From Deinococcus phoenicis (GTDB lineage: Bacteria; Deinococcota; Deinococci; Deinococcales; Deinococcaceae), in NCBI RefSeq assembly GCF_000599865.1, contig NZ_JHAC01000004.1, positions 113,766 to 177,765 of the forward strand: a stretch of 64,000 bases of DNA. Direction: 5' to 3'. Position 1 is the stretch's first letter; every line of letters starts with the position of its first letter. This document shows, piece after piece, positions 54,438-64,000 of this stretch. The position numbers and the translations under genes are program-made. Below the pieces are notes generated by a model, which saw nothing but the letters and a program-made list of their open reading frames with translations, made no database searches and was not told where the DNA came from.

Positions 54438-55145
54438 ATGACCCAGGACCGACCCCGCACCGTGCTGCTGCTCCACGCCTATCCCCTCTCCGCCGCGATG
54501 TGGGATGATCAGAAAGCCGCGCTGGAGGCAGCGGGCCTGACCGTCCTCGCCCCGAACCTGCCCGGCTTCGGCGGGGCCGGGGGCGCGATGACCTCGCTGG
54601 CGGACACGGCCCGCGACCTGTTGAACACGCTGCCGCCCGAACCCGCAGCGCTGGTCGGCCTCAGCATGGGCGGCTACCTCGCGCTGGAGCTGCTCGCGCA
54701 GGCCCCGGACCGCTTCGCCCGCGCCGTGCTGGCCGACACTTCCGCCCGCCCCGACGACGCCGGGAAGCAGAAAGACCGCCGCCAGCAGGCCGACCGCGTG
54801 CTGGCTGAGGGCCGGGACTTTATCATCGAAGCGGCCCGCGAGGAACACCGCCCCGGAACGTTTGCCCGCATCCGGCCCATGATCGGGGCCGCCACGCCGC
54901 AGGGGATCGCGGGGGCGCTCCGGGCGATGGCGGCGCGGCCCGACCAGCGGGACACCCTCCGCGCCCTGAGGCTGCCCCTGCTGGCCCTGGTCGGGGAGCA
55001 GGACGACCTGACACCCCCCGAGCTGGCGCAGGAAATCGCGGCCCTGGGGCACGGCGAGCGGCAGCTCATCCCCGGCGCGATGCACCTCTCGAACCTCGAC
55101 GCGCCGGAAGCGTTCAGCGCGGCGCTGCTGGCGTTCCTGCGCTGA
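54438..55145 (+). CDS. Alpha/beta hydrolase
   Basis: A 235-residue alpha/beta hydrolase: LLLHAYPLSAAMWDDQ, LAPNLPGFGG, the nucleophile elbow GLSMGGY (near residue 73) and the C-terminal LVGEQDDLTPPE and GAMHLSNLD with Asp and His. Esterase, lactonase or related activity; the substrate is unknown. TAGCCT lies six bases before the ATG. It ends three bases before the convergent glgA stop. Confidence 0.87.
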   Translation: MTQDRPRTVLLLHAYPLSAAMWDDQKAALEAAGLTVLAPNLPGFGGAGGAMTSLADTARDLLNTLPPEPAALVGLSMGGYLALELLAQAPDRFARAVLADTSARPDDAGKQKDRRQQADRVLAEGRDFIIEAAREEHRPGTFARIRPMIGAATPQGIAGALRAMAARPDQRDTLRALRLPLLALVGEQDDLTPPELAQEIAALGHGERQLIPGAMHLSNLDAPEAFSAALLAFLR

Positions 55146-55148
55146 GGC

Positions 55149-56480
<1,332 letters not shown>

Positions 56481-56517
56481 GCCCCGCACTCTACCCCGGT
56501 AGGCCTGGTTGTGGGGT

Positions 56518-56546
56518 TTGACAACCCCCGGCGGCGCTGGTACACT
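56518..56546 (+). promoter_or_regulatory. tRNA operon promoter
   Basis: TTGACA (56518-56523), a 17-base spacer and TACACT (56541-56546), 19 bases upstream of the first tRNA. Confidence 0.85.
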
Positions 56547-56559
56547 TCCCCTCGCTCAT

Positions 56560-56641
<82 letters not shown>

Positions 56642-56653
56642 GCAGCATCCCAC

Positions 56654-56728
56654 GGGCGGTTAGCTCAGCGGTAGAGCATTCGCTTCACACGCGAGAGGTC
56701 GTAGGTTCAAATCCTATACCGCCCACCA
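56654..56728 (+). tRNA. tRNA-Val (anticodon CAC)
   Basis: A 75-base tRNA: acceptor GGGCGGT with ACCGCCC, anticodon loop TTCACAC (anticodon CAC), T-arm GGTTCAAATCC and encoded CCA. It lies 12 bases after the previous tRNA in one transcript. Confidence 0.95.
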
Positions 56729-56738
56729 ACAGAAAAGA

Positions 56739-56764
56739 CCCCGGCTTCAGGCCGGGGCTTTTTT
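56739..56764 (+). terminator. Terminator of the tRNA pair
   Basis: Stem 56739-56745 with 56751-56757, 5-base loop, followed by C and six Ts. Confidence 0.9.
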
Positions 56765-56801
56765 CTGGTTGGCTGCGTTACCTGCCGCCCTCATCAAACT
56801 T

Positions 56802-56875
56802 CCGGTTAATCAGCTGTGGAATGACTGATTAACCGGATTGGAAGGGGAAGGAAATAACGGATTATCCGGAATCCG
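56802..56875. repeat. Palindromes of GGTTAATC/GGATTA words after the ABC permease gene
   Basis: A perfect 12-bp inverted repeat (56802-56813 with 56825-56836), then a second palindrome CGGATT/AATCCG (56858-56863/56870-56875) just past the permease stop. It could end the leftward transcript, but no T run follows. It resembles the word-mosaic palindrome at 7261-7344 in style, not sequence. Confidence 0.6.
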
Positions 56876-56877
56876 TA

Positions 56878-57549
56878 TCAGCCCTGGCGGGCCAGCCGCG
56901 TCTCCAGCCGCCGCTGCACGAGTTCCAGCAGGCTGCTGAGGACCCAGTAGATCAGCGCGGCGGCCAGGTACGGCCCGAACGGCTCGAAGGTCCGCGCGAT
57001 CACCAGCTGGGCGCTGCGCAACAGTTCGACCACCGTGATGACCGAGACCAGCGACGTGTCCTTGACCAGCCCGATCAGCGTGTTGCCCAGGCTGGGCAGG
57101 GCCACGCGCGCCGCCTGGGGCAGCACCACCAGCCGCAGGGTCTGCCGGCGCGTCAGGCCCAGGCTGAGGGCCGCTTCCCACTGGCCGCGTGGCACGCTCA
57201 GGATCGCGGCGCGCATCGTCTCCGAGAGGTAGGCGGCGGCATTCAGCGTCAGCGCCAGCACGCCGCCCACCAGCGGGCTGAGGGTGACACCGAACGACGG
57301 CAGGCCGTAATACACCACGAAAATCTGCACCAGCAGCGGCGTGCCCCGGATAAAGGACACGTACACGCCGCTGAGCCACCGCAGGAACGCAATGCCCGAG
57401 AGCCGCGCCAGCGCGACCAGCAGGGCCAGCGGTAGGCCCAGCAGCATGGCCGCCAGCGCGTAGCCCAGCGTGATGGGCGCGGCGCGCAGCAGGGTGGGCA
57501 GGGCCGCCCAGGCACTCTGGAGAATCAGTTGCAGCTGCTCGGCGATCAT
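56878..57549 (-). CDS. Amino-acid ABC transporter permease (polar amino acid type)
   Basis: A 223-residue permease of the HisM/GlnP family: five hydrophobic segments, YVSFIRGTPLLVQIFVVYYGLP near residue 75 and the ATPase-contact loop EAALSLGLTRRQTLRLVVLPQAARVALPSLGN. It forms the channel for a glutamine-, cystine- or histidine-type importer. No ATPase gene is adjacent. The binding-protein gene lies 100 bases upstream. Confidence 0.92.
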   Translation of the reverse strand: MIAEQLQLILQSAWAALPTLLRAAPITLGYALAAMLLGLPLALLVALARLSGIAFLRWLSGVYVSFIRGTPLLVQIFVVYYGLPSFGVTLSPLVGGVLALTLNAAAYLSETMRAAILSVPRGQWEAALSLGLTRRQTLRLVVLPQAARVALPSLGNTLIGLVKDTSLVSVITVVELLRSAQLVIARTFEPFGPYLAAALIYWVLSSLLELVQRRLETRLARQG

Positions 57550-57648
57550 GGAGCATTCTCTCAGGACGGCTCGGGGTGGGGGTCAACGGGAACGGGGGAG
57601 GCGGAGCGGTGACGCTGCCTGCCTCCCCCGCACGCCTGCTGGCCGGAA

Positions 57649-58410
57649 TCAGGGCTTGCTGACGTCCTGCCCGAACCACTGGCGGCTGATCTTGGCGTAG
57701 GTGCCGTCGGCCTTGATCTGAGTCAGGGCGCGGTTGATCGCGCTGCCCAGGGCCGCGTTCGTCTTCTTGAAGGCGACGCCAACCGGTTCCGGCTGGCCGA
57801 TCACGCCCGCCCCACGAATCGGAAGGTTGTTCTTGGTGATCAGGTACCCCACCAACAGGCGGTCGTTGTAGGCCGCGTCCAGCCGTCCCGCCGCCAGATC
57901 CGCCAGGTACTCGGGTGCGCCGGGGTACGTGACCACGTTGATGCCCCCCGCGTCCCGCAGCTGCTTCTCGAAGTTGCTGCCCAGCCCCACGCCCACGCGC
58001 TTGCCCTTCAGGTCCGCGAGCGTTTTCGGGCTGAAGCTGCCACTCTTACGCACGATGATCTGCGGGCGGCTGTAGGCGTACGGCTGGCTCATTCCGATGG
58101 CCTTTTGCCGCTCGGGCGTGATGCCCACCTGGTTGATGATCACGTCGTACTTGTTGGCCTGGAGGCCGCCCAGAATGCCGCTCCACTCGGTCAGCACGAA
58201 CTCCGGGCGCAGACCCAGTCTGGCGGCGAGCGCCTTGGCAATGTCCACGTCGAAGCCGCTGAGGTTGCCCTGCGCGTCCTTGAAGGTAAAGGGCGGGTAG
58301 GTGCCTTCCATGGCGATCTTCAGCACGCCCTTGGTCAGGGTCGGTGCGGCAGCCTGGGCGCTGAGGCCCGCCGTCAGGGCCAGGGTGGTCAGGAGGATCA
58401 GGGAACGCAT
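57649..58410 (-). CDS. Amino-acid ABC transporter substrate-binding protein
   Basis: A 253-residue SBP_bac_3 protein: signal peptide MRSLILLTTLALTAGLSAQAAA, then LKIAMEGTYPPFTFKDAQGNLSGFDVDIAKALAARLG, the ligand loop and VGVGLGSNFEKQL. It delivers a polar or cyst(e)ine-type amino acid to the permease; the exact ligand is unknown. The ATG at 58410 is preferred to 58431 because the signal peptide then begins normally. A GC-rich inverted repeat lies between it and the permease gene (57590-57635). Confidence 0.9.
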   Translation of the reverse strand: MRSLILLTTLALTAGLSAQAAAPTLTKGVLKIAMEGTYPPFTFKDAQGNLSGFDVDIAKALAARLGLRPEFVLTEWSGILGGLQANKYDVIINQVGITPERQKAIGMSQPYAYSRPQIIVRKSGSFSPKTLADLKGKRVGVGLGSNFEKQLRDAGGINVVTYPGAPEYLADLAAGRLDAAYNDRLLVGYLITKNNLPIRGAGVIGQPEPVGVAFKKTNAALGSAINRALTQIKADGTYAKISRQWFGQDVSKP

Positions 58411-58650
58411 GGGGCCTCGTTTCTGCCGCACAGGGCGGCGGGGAGAAGTGAAGGGACCTCTTAGGAGTAGAATCTAAAGCACTTTACTCTTTTGAAATGT
58501 GAGCTTGGCTGCTGGCTGGCGGCCAGCCGCTGGGGGCCAACCAACGGAGGCTGTAACCTGCCGGGCACCTCCTTCTTATTCTGCGCTGTTCCCGGCTCTG
58601 GGCCACTCGCTGTGCTGGACAGCCGGGCTTTTCCCGTATGCTGGACGGAC

Positions 58651-59321
58651 ATGAGTGCTGTGATTCACCTGCAAGCGTTGGGCCTCACCGAATATGAGGC
58701 CCGCGCTTACACGGCTCTGCTGGCCCTGGGGCGCGCGGTGCCTGCCCGTGTGGCCCGGCAGGCGGGCATTCCCCGCCCCAAGATCTATGAGACCCTCGAA
58801 CGGCTGGAGGGCCGGGGCCTGGCCGCCCGCGTGGGGCAGAACCCGCTGGAATACGCGCCGCTGAGCGCCCGCGAGTACCTGGCCCGCGCCCGCCGGTCCT
58901 TCGATGACCGCCTGGGTGCCCTCGACCGCGACCTGTCGCGGCTGGCCCCCGATCCGGCCCCGGAAGCCGTCTACCACCTCTACGGAGAGGCGGCCGTCCG
59001 CAGCCTGTGTGAGGACCTGACACTGAACGCCCGCCGCAGCGTCTACATGGCGGGCGAGACGGCACTGGCCGAACGCCTCGAACGCCTCACGCCCCGGGGA
59101 GTGGACCTGCACCGCGCCTCCCTGGCGGGCCTTCCCGCCGTTGCCGCCGAGGGCCAGCGCGCTTTCCTGCTCGCCCGCGACGGCGAGGCGGCCGTGATCG
59201 CCCACTTCATCGAGGAGGGCGGAAACGGCGAAGCGCACGGCGTCCACACCCACAATCCGGTCGTCATTCACCTGATTGAGGGCTACGTTCAGCTGGCCGC
59301 ACAACGTTCCGCCGCAGGGCG

Positions 59322-59325
<4 letters not shown>
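58651..59325 (+). CDS. TrmB-family transcriptional regulator
   Basis: A 224-residue protein. The N-terminal winged HTH is TrmB-type (LQALGLTEYEARAYTALLALGRAVPARVARQAGIPRPKIYETLERLEGRGL). A coiled stretch (ARARRSFDDRLGALDRDLSRL) and a ligand domain follow. TrmB proteins often control sugar uptake; the target here is unknown. TATGCT lies eight bases before the ATG. Its TGA is inside the -35 box of the next tRNA promoter. Confidence 0.85.
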
Positions 59326-59438
<113 letters not shown>

Positions 59439-59443
59439 GAAGC

Positions 59444-59470
59444 CCCCGCCACTGTGCGGGGCAACTTTTT
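59444..59470 (+). terminator. Terminator-like hairpin between tRNA-Ala and tRNA-Met
   Basis: Stem 59444-59449 with 59456-59461 then CAAC and five Ts. It stands only two bases before tRNA-Met, which has no visible promoter of its own, so it must be leaky or act as a processing hairpin. Confidence 0.6.
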
Positions 59471-59472
59471 AA

Positions 59473-59549
<77 letters not shown>

Positions 59550-59557
59550 AAGACGAG

Positions 59558-59585
59558 AACCCCGTCCAGGACGGGGTTTTTCTTT
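59558..59585 (+). terminator. Terminator after tRNA-Met
   Basis: AACCCCG (59558-59564) pairs with CGGGGTT (59572-59578), followed by TTTTTCTTTT-like bases. Confidence 0.85.
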
Positions 59586-59669
59586 TGGCCTTGAAAAATG
59601 GACTCGGTTCACCCAGCAGTGATCGTGTACTCTTCAGGACCCAGGAAAATGCCGTCGGAAGGGACCATC

Positions 59670-60566
59670 ATGACGACGGCAGAGCTCTGGGAGCAGTTCT
59701 TCTACCACCTTCGGGTCAAGCGGCGGGCCAGGACCACCCTCAACTTCTACGGCGTGACTCGCCGTGCCCTGGACCGCTACGCGGCGCAGACGCCGGGCTT
59801 CCCCACCTTCCCCACCCTGATCTCCGTGACGCACCTGCGCGCCTTCGTGCTGTGGCTCGAAGAGCAGGGCCTCGCAGCGGGCGGCGTCCACGCCCACGTG
59901 CGAGCGCTCAAGGCCTTCTTCGGCTGGGCGCACCGGGAGGAACTGCTGCCCCGCAACCCCGCGCAGCGTCTGGAACGGCCTACCCTCCCCAACCACCGCC
60001 TGCCCACCGTGGCTACGGAGCAGGTTGGGCAGCTCCTCAAGGCTGCGCGTGCAACCGATCAGCCCTTGCGAGACGTGGCCCTGATCCTCACCCTCTTCGA
60101 TACGGGTGTGCGTCTGGCCGAGGTGATTGGCCTGCGGGTCGCCGACCTGCAACCGGAGCGGGGGGTCTTCCGGGTGATCGGCAAGGGCAACCGGGAGCGA
60201 TCTGTGCCTGTGGGGGTACGGGCCATGACGGCGGTGAGCACCTACATGCGCCGGGAGCGCAAGCCGCGCCACGCAGGCGTGCAGCACCTGTTTCTGAACC
60301 GCAGTGGTCAGGCGATGACGCGGAGCTGTGTGTCCATTCGCCTGTGTCGCTTGGCGGAAGCATCGGGCCTCCCGCGTGCCCAGGTGGCTCCCCACGCCTT
60401 CCGTCGGGGCTTCGCCGTGGAGTTCCTGCGCAACGGGGGAGACGTGTTCACCCTCCAGCAGATTCTGGGGCACAGCAGCCTGGAGATGACGCGCCGGTAC
60501 GTGAACTTCCTCGATGAGGACCTCAAGGCCGCCCACCTGCGCTTCTCGCCTGGAGACCGCCTGTGA
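59670..60566 (+). CDS. XerD-like tyrosine recombinase
   Basis: A 298-residue recombinase. N-terminal core-binding domain (MTTAELWEQFFYHLRVKRRARTTLNFY), then Arg in FDTGVRLAEVIGLR, Lys in GKGNRERSVPV, HAFRRGFAV and GHSSLEMTRRYVNF with the catalytic Tyr. It is likely the integrase of a mobile element inserted beside tRNA-Met; no second copy of that tRNA is in the window. The ATG at 59670 has GAAGGGA upstream. It overlaps the next gene. Confidence 0.92.
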   Translation: MTTAELWEQFFYHLRVKRRARTTLNFYGVTRRALDRYAAQTPGFPTFPTLISVTHLRAFVLWLEEQGLAAGGVHAHVRALKAFFGWAHREELLPRNPAQRLERPTLPNHRLPTVATEQVGQLLKAARATDQPLRDVALILTLFDTGVRLAEVIGLRVADLQPERGVFRVIGKGNRERSVPVGVRAMTAVSTYMRRERKPRHAGVQHLFLNRSGQAMTRSCVSIRLCRLAEASGLPRAQVAPHAFRRGFAVEFLRNGGDVFTLQQILGHSSLEMTRRYVNFLDEDLKAAHLRFSPGDRL

Positions 60567-61042
60567 GTGCCGGGATGCCCCTGCAAAGACTCGTAGTCAA
60601 CGAATCGGCGTTTGACCTGGCCCTGCAGGTGGCGGCCGCACTGGCGCTTCGGGACGACCGGGTGCTGCTCCTGCGAGTGGTGCGTGAGGAAACTCCTGAC
60701 CTGGGGAGGCCCCAGTTGTACCGCAATGTGCCCTGGCTGGGCCTCATGAGCCTCCACGAGGATGACCTCCCGCTAGGGATACGGCTGGCGCGTGCCGCCC
60801 AGGTCAACTATCTGGTTCTGGTCCTCCCAGAAGAGGTCTTTGGGTCGCATGGTGCTGGTCCGGGCGTGGCCAGCATCACCCTCAGCCGTCAGGGGCGCGA
60901 GGACACGATTGTCGCGGGTCAGATCGGGGCGTTGGTGGATCATGCCCGGCACTTCGGCCTGGAGACCCTCTGGGTGGAGGTGGTGGCTGGCCAGCGGGAA
61001 AGGACGCCCACACAGCCCGACGAGGCGCTGGGATCACCGTGA
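60563..61042 (+). CDS. Unknown protein, paralogue of the next gene; ParA-like without a P-loop (inferred)
   Basis: A 159-residue protein, GTG start overlapping the recombinase stop (GTGA). The N-terminus LVVNESAFDLALQVAAALALRDDRVLLLRVV has the rhythm of a ParA/MinD ATPase first strand and helix, but the Walker A loop is missing. It shares LHxDD(L/V)P and a later A...YLVLV block with the following gene. The C-terminal 50 residues are not shared. Confidence 0.6.
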   Translation: MSAGMPLQRLVVNESAFDLALQVAAALALRDDRVLLLRVVREETPDLGRPQLYRNVPWLGLMSLHEDDLPLGIRLARAAQVNYLVLVLPEEVFGSHGAGPGVASITLSRQGREDTIVAGQIGALVDHARHFGLETLWVEVVAGQRERTPTQPDEALGSP

Positions 61043-61070
61043 CCTTTCCCATTCCAAAAGAACAGCGGTG

Positions 61071-61346
61071 ATGAAGACCCTGAAAACCTTTCTGGCTACA
61101 CCCAATGACACATTCGTTCACGAGCTGGCGATGATGCTGGCGCGGCAGAACTGCCTGGTGGCGGTGTTGCAGGTGACCTCGCAGGCGCCGCCTGGCCGGT
61201 ACCGCTGGCTGCGTGGCGTTCACCTGGGTGGGACGCGGCTGCAAGAGTTCCATCTGCACCCGGACGATGTGCCGTACGTGACCCAGGCCGTGAAGGACGC
61301 GGCCTTCGATCACCTGATTCTCGTCACTGCCGACATGGGCACTTGA
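61071..61346 (+). CDS. Unknown protein (91 aa), paralogue of the previous gene
   Basis: A 91-residue protein: MKTLKTFLATPNDTFVHELAMMLARQNCLVAVLQVTSQ, then LHPDDVPYVTQAVKDAAFDHLILV. The same block order appears in the gene 60563-61042, so the two arose by tandem duplication or from one family. No catalytic motif is seen. It follows by 28 bases and is likely co-transcribed. Confidence 0.55.
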   Translation: MKTLKTFLATPNDTFVHELAMMLARQNCLVAVLQVTSQAPPGRYRWLRGVHLGGTRLQEFHLHPDDVPYVTQAVKDAAFDHLILVTADMGT

Positions 61347-61669
61347 TTTGCGAGGAAACACGCCCAGGACAGCATTTTTCGGTTTCCCGACCTGGGGCTT
61401 GACAAGCTCCGTAGACTTAAGGTGTCAGAGGCAATGCAGGCAGAAACCAGGTTCCCAGTGGGGGGCTTGACAGCGGCGCGATAGTGTTCGTGCAGGTCAC
61501 CGCTCTCCACCTTACCCCCGCCGTACTGTCGGTCCAGTCTGCCATCAATCTGCTGGCCCACAACCCCACGTCCTTCCCCGGTCCCCTGAAAGGGTGACCG
61601 GGTTCTCTTTGGAGGCTTAGATGTTGACTTCCCTTCGCGTACCGCTTCAGCTCATCGGCAACACTCACC
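61347..61669. other. Intergenic region between convergent accessory genes
   Basis: Two TTGACA hexamers (61398-61403 and 61467-61472) occur, neither with a clear -10. A 37-residue reading from GTG 61484 to TGA 61597 (FVQVTALHLTPAVLSVQSAI, then NLLAHNPTSFPGPLKG) is conceivable but unsupported by start signals. A hairpin suggesting a terminator was not found. Confidence 0.35.
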
Positions 61670-63801
61670 TCAAGGCACGACCACCTCCATCCTGGCGCCT
61701 GTGGCCGCTGCTGGTGCCGTATCTCCCCCTGCCGGGGGTAACACCAGTGGAACCCCTCCCCGTTTTCCGGCGGTCTGGTGACCTGGAGGAGCGTGGGCCG
61801 CTTGGGGGCTGGGAGTGGCGCGAGCAGGCTCACCGAGGGCCAGTAAGTAAGTGAAATCTTGCCGGGCAGCCTGGGGGTCCTTCCCCCGCGCCATATAGAC
61901 GGTGAGCTGGCTACCCGTTCCACGACATGCCTCCAGCCCCAGAGCCTGCATGACGCTCTCCAGGAGCTGGCCGTCATGTTTGCCGCCCCCGACCGCAACG
62001 TCGTTGTATTCCCAGGCGCGCTCGTCGTGAAAGCTGCGGTAGAGATGACTGGACGGATCCAGGGTGAGCGCCCACACCTGCAGCCGTTGCCGGGCTTCCT
62101 GAGCTTTTTTACTCCGGGCGGGGTGACGGGGCAGCGCGTCCAGCAGCGGCCTGGCGAGGCCATTGGGAAAGAAGGCCAGCAACTCACTGGTCAGTGCGGC
62201 CGTCATGTCACGCCAGCGGGGGTTCTTGCTGCGGCGCTTGAACTGTCGCAGCGGCTGGTACGCCTGGAGGTTCACCCGGTCAGCCAGGTACCCGAGCGTG
62301 GGGTGAACCTGAGCCTCATCTGCACCGATGATGATGCGAGGTTTCTGGCCCAGGGGGTACCTGGGTTGGCGGCCCCGGTTGAGCATTTGCAGGAGTTCAG
62401 CTCCCCGCGCGAGGGCCTTGAATGTTTCCCGGGCCTCCGGGTCATCTGGGAACAAGGCGGAGAGCGTGTATTCCTGGTACATGCCGCTGAGGTGCGGGGG
62501 GCTGAGGGCATATACGTCAGCGCCCGCATGAGCGTTGCTGCCCCGTCCGGCGTGCCAATGCATCAGGGCCAGAGACGTCCCGCTCAAACCACTGGCCGCA
62601 TAGGCGCGCTCGATGATCTGGGGCCACTCGGCGTCTTCGCCCCGTAGATTCTTGTTCACGATGGCCAGTTGCGGACGCTCGGGGTTTTACCTGCTTCTGG
62701 TGGGCGAGTTCCTCCGCCACCTGAATCCGCCGTTGGCGGCCTTTCTCCTTCCCATCATGCAGGAAGTTGACGTGCAGCAGGGGGCTGCACTCCACTTCCA
62801 GCTTGTCGCCCCGCTCGAACTCGTGCAGGGTCACCCGTTCCTGATCCTGGAAGAGTGCCCGGTAATAGGTCTCGTTCGCGTAGCCGTCCAGCACGAGAAT
62901 CGGCAGCCCGTACCGGAGGGGGAGGCGCAGGTTGTACCGCAACTGGGTAGGGGCAGAGAGCGCCTTGCCCCCGGGCCAGTGCAGACCGAAGCGTTGCCGC
63001 AGCGGTTGGCTGTCCATTGCCCCGGCCCCCGGCCACCAGAGCCGCGTCCTCGGCGAAGGCCTGCGCCAGCCATACCGCCTGCTGGGAACGCACGAAGCGG
63101 GCCAGGGTCTTCTTGAGGGCCAGAACGTCTACTGGCCCTGGGTGATGCGCCTGGAAGGCCGCCCAGAAGGGAGAGCCAAACAGGCCGTATCCGCGGATGA
63201 ACCGGTTGGGGAGAGCAAAGGTTCGGGTGTCCGAGCGCCGGGCGCCTTCTGCAACCTTCTGCAGCGCTTGCCAGACGGGATCCTCTTCAGGCAAAGCCTT
63301 CAGGTGCATGGGAGCCGCGCCGGGTAACACTTGCTCGTAGCTCAGCAGGAGCCCCGCCGTGGGATCCTCATCAATGACCAGCAGGTCTGCCTGGCGCAGG
63401 GACATGGATGCGTGCCGCGCCCCGAAGATCAGGGGAAGCTTGGCATGGGACACGATCTTCACTGCCGGGTGGTCCGGCCACTGAAACTGCGGCAGATAGG
63501 GCTTTCCCAGTTCATCACAGCGGGCCGAGCTGTAGATGGTCTCCGTGTGGATGCCCAGGTCCTGGAAGTCCTGCTGTGCCTGAGCACCGAGGGAGTCAGG
63601 CTCATTGATGGCTTGTACCGCCCACAAGACCCGGCGCAGGCGACCTGCTTTCAGATGGTGGGCAAGTACCGACCGCGTGAGGGTGCTCTTACCGACCCCA
63701 GGCGCGGCAACGATGACCGATACGTGGTCGGGTTCCCGGCGGGCGAGGATGCGCTCAATGCCGTCTGTGTTGAGGGGCGGGAAGGTGAGAGTAGAAGTCA
63801 A
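61670..63801 (-). pseudogene. Helicase/ATPase-like gene broken by two one-base insertions
   Basis: Three consecutive frames together give about 709 residues. Frame A (from TTG 63801, ribosome-binding site GGGGAGG) has Walker A APGVGKST and Walker B LLVIDEDP. It shifts at 63020-63030 (C4/C5 runs) into frame B (LRYGLPILVLDGYANETYYRALF), then at about 62685-62693 (A4C4 run) into frame C with motif V/VI-like GRGSNAHAGAD and LLQMLNRGRQ. Each junction restores sense if one base is skipped. The motifs suggest an SF1/SF2-type helicase of a plasmid or phage. It may be a true pseudogene or a sequencing artefact. Confidence 0.8.
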
Positions 63802-64000
63802 CAGTTTTCCTCCCCTCAAGACTACGAGGCCACGGGGGAGGGTTTGGGTGGGGGGATGCCAGGCCCGCCTTCTAACTGGCCAGGCAAATGAAGAACAGCG
63901 GTGAGGAGCGGTACCCCCGCCCCGCCGAGCCGAGTGGGCTAGGACGGCGCTCATAAGGGTTGCCGGGTGAGGGTATAGCCACACCGTTGAAACCAGCCCT
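63802..64000. other. Upstream region of the helicase-like gene
   Basis: It holds the ribosome-binding site GGGGAGGAAAA of the leftward gene at 63817-63805. No other supported feature before the window edge. Confidence 0.4.

Noticed and set aside
61417..62187. Leftward reading continuing past the helicase-like gene in another frame
   Set aside because: Trp/Arg/Ser-rich shadow composition; the third helicase frame already has a stop at 61670 and carries the motifs.

Overview
The window is about 70% G+C chromosomal DNA of a bacterium that is almost certainly a Deinococcus. Evidence read from the sequence: many starts preceded by a -10 box (TANNNT) only 6-8 bases upstream, the leaderless pattern known from this genus; ThyX; MqnC of the futalosine menaquinone route; a TopA with a lysine/alanine-rich tail; an N-terminally extended HflX; and an M42 peptidase. 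The species cannot be named from the sequence alone.

Layout. 1-5.3 kb: end of a NUDIX gene, an SDR-like gene coupled to nrdR, then a leftward lipid operon (SDR dehydrogenase, acyl-CoA ligase, thiolase). 5.3-10.1 kb: a leftward branched-chain amino-acid-type ABC operon (livG-livF-binding protein-livH-livM) with a palindromic repeat before livH and a clear terminator. 10.2-21.5 kb: housekeeping genes (PlsC-like acyltransferase, thyX, GNAT, EVE protein, HtrA-like protease, aldose epimerase, rlmB, a degenerate GGDEF/EAL protein, an S4 protein, zapE). 21.53-25.17 kb: tRNA-Leu(UAA) followed by a 3.56-kb integrated element much lower in G+C, bounded by a perfect 47-bp repeat of the 5' part of the tRNA. 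Beyond it lies ssrA (tmRNA). 25.9-33.0 kb: PHP phosphoesterase, lipid kinase, a glycosidase/RmlD fusion, an EEP-family phosphatase and hflX, all leftward, then tRNA-Ser(CGA). 33.6-48.3 kb: mostly rightward: a frameshifted exported protein, murJ, topA, a 1284-aa HD-GYP sensor, mqnC, glgC, dusA. 48.6-58.4 kb: M42 peptidase, apaG, histidine kinase, trmJ-like gene, a hydrolase, glgA, two tRNAs and a polar amino-acid ABC system. 58.6-64 kb: a TrmB-type regulator, tRNA-Ala, tRNA-Met, and then the start of a second accessory region: a XerD-like recombinase, two small paralogous genes and a helicase-like gene broken by two one-base insertions.

How parts fit together: glgC and glgA supply the first two steps of glycogen synthesis. 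The two ABC systems import branched-chain/amide-type and polar amino acids. The HD-GYP protein keeps its catalytic residues, whereas the GGDEF/EAL protein has lost its own, so in this window c-di-GMP breakdown rests on the HD-GYP protein.

The most unusual DNA is the 3.56-kb element at tRNA-Leu. It carries a tyrosine integrase, an excisionase-like HTH protein, a possible PD-(D/E)XK protein and an AT-rich orphan gene. It also has a perfect consensus promoter feeding a short convergent interval, a run of seven hairpins in 305 bp, and 23 copies of TCACAG/CTGTGA. Its left end supplies a -10 box at exactly the same spacing from the tRNA as the native promoter that was displaced.
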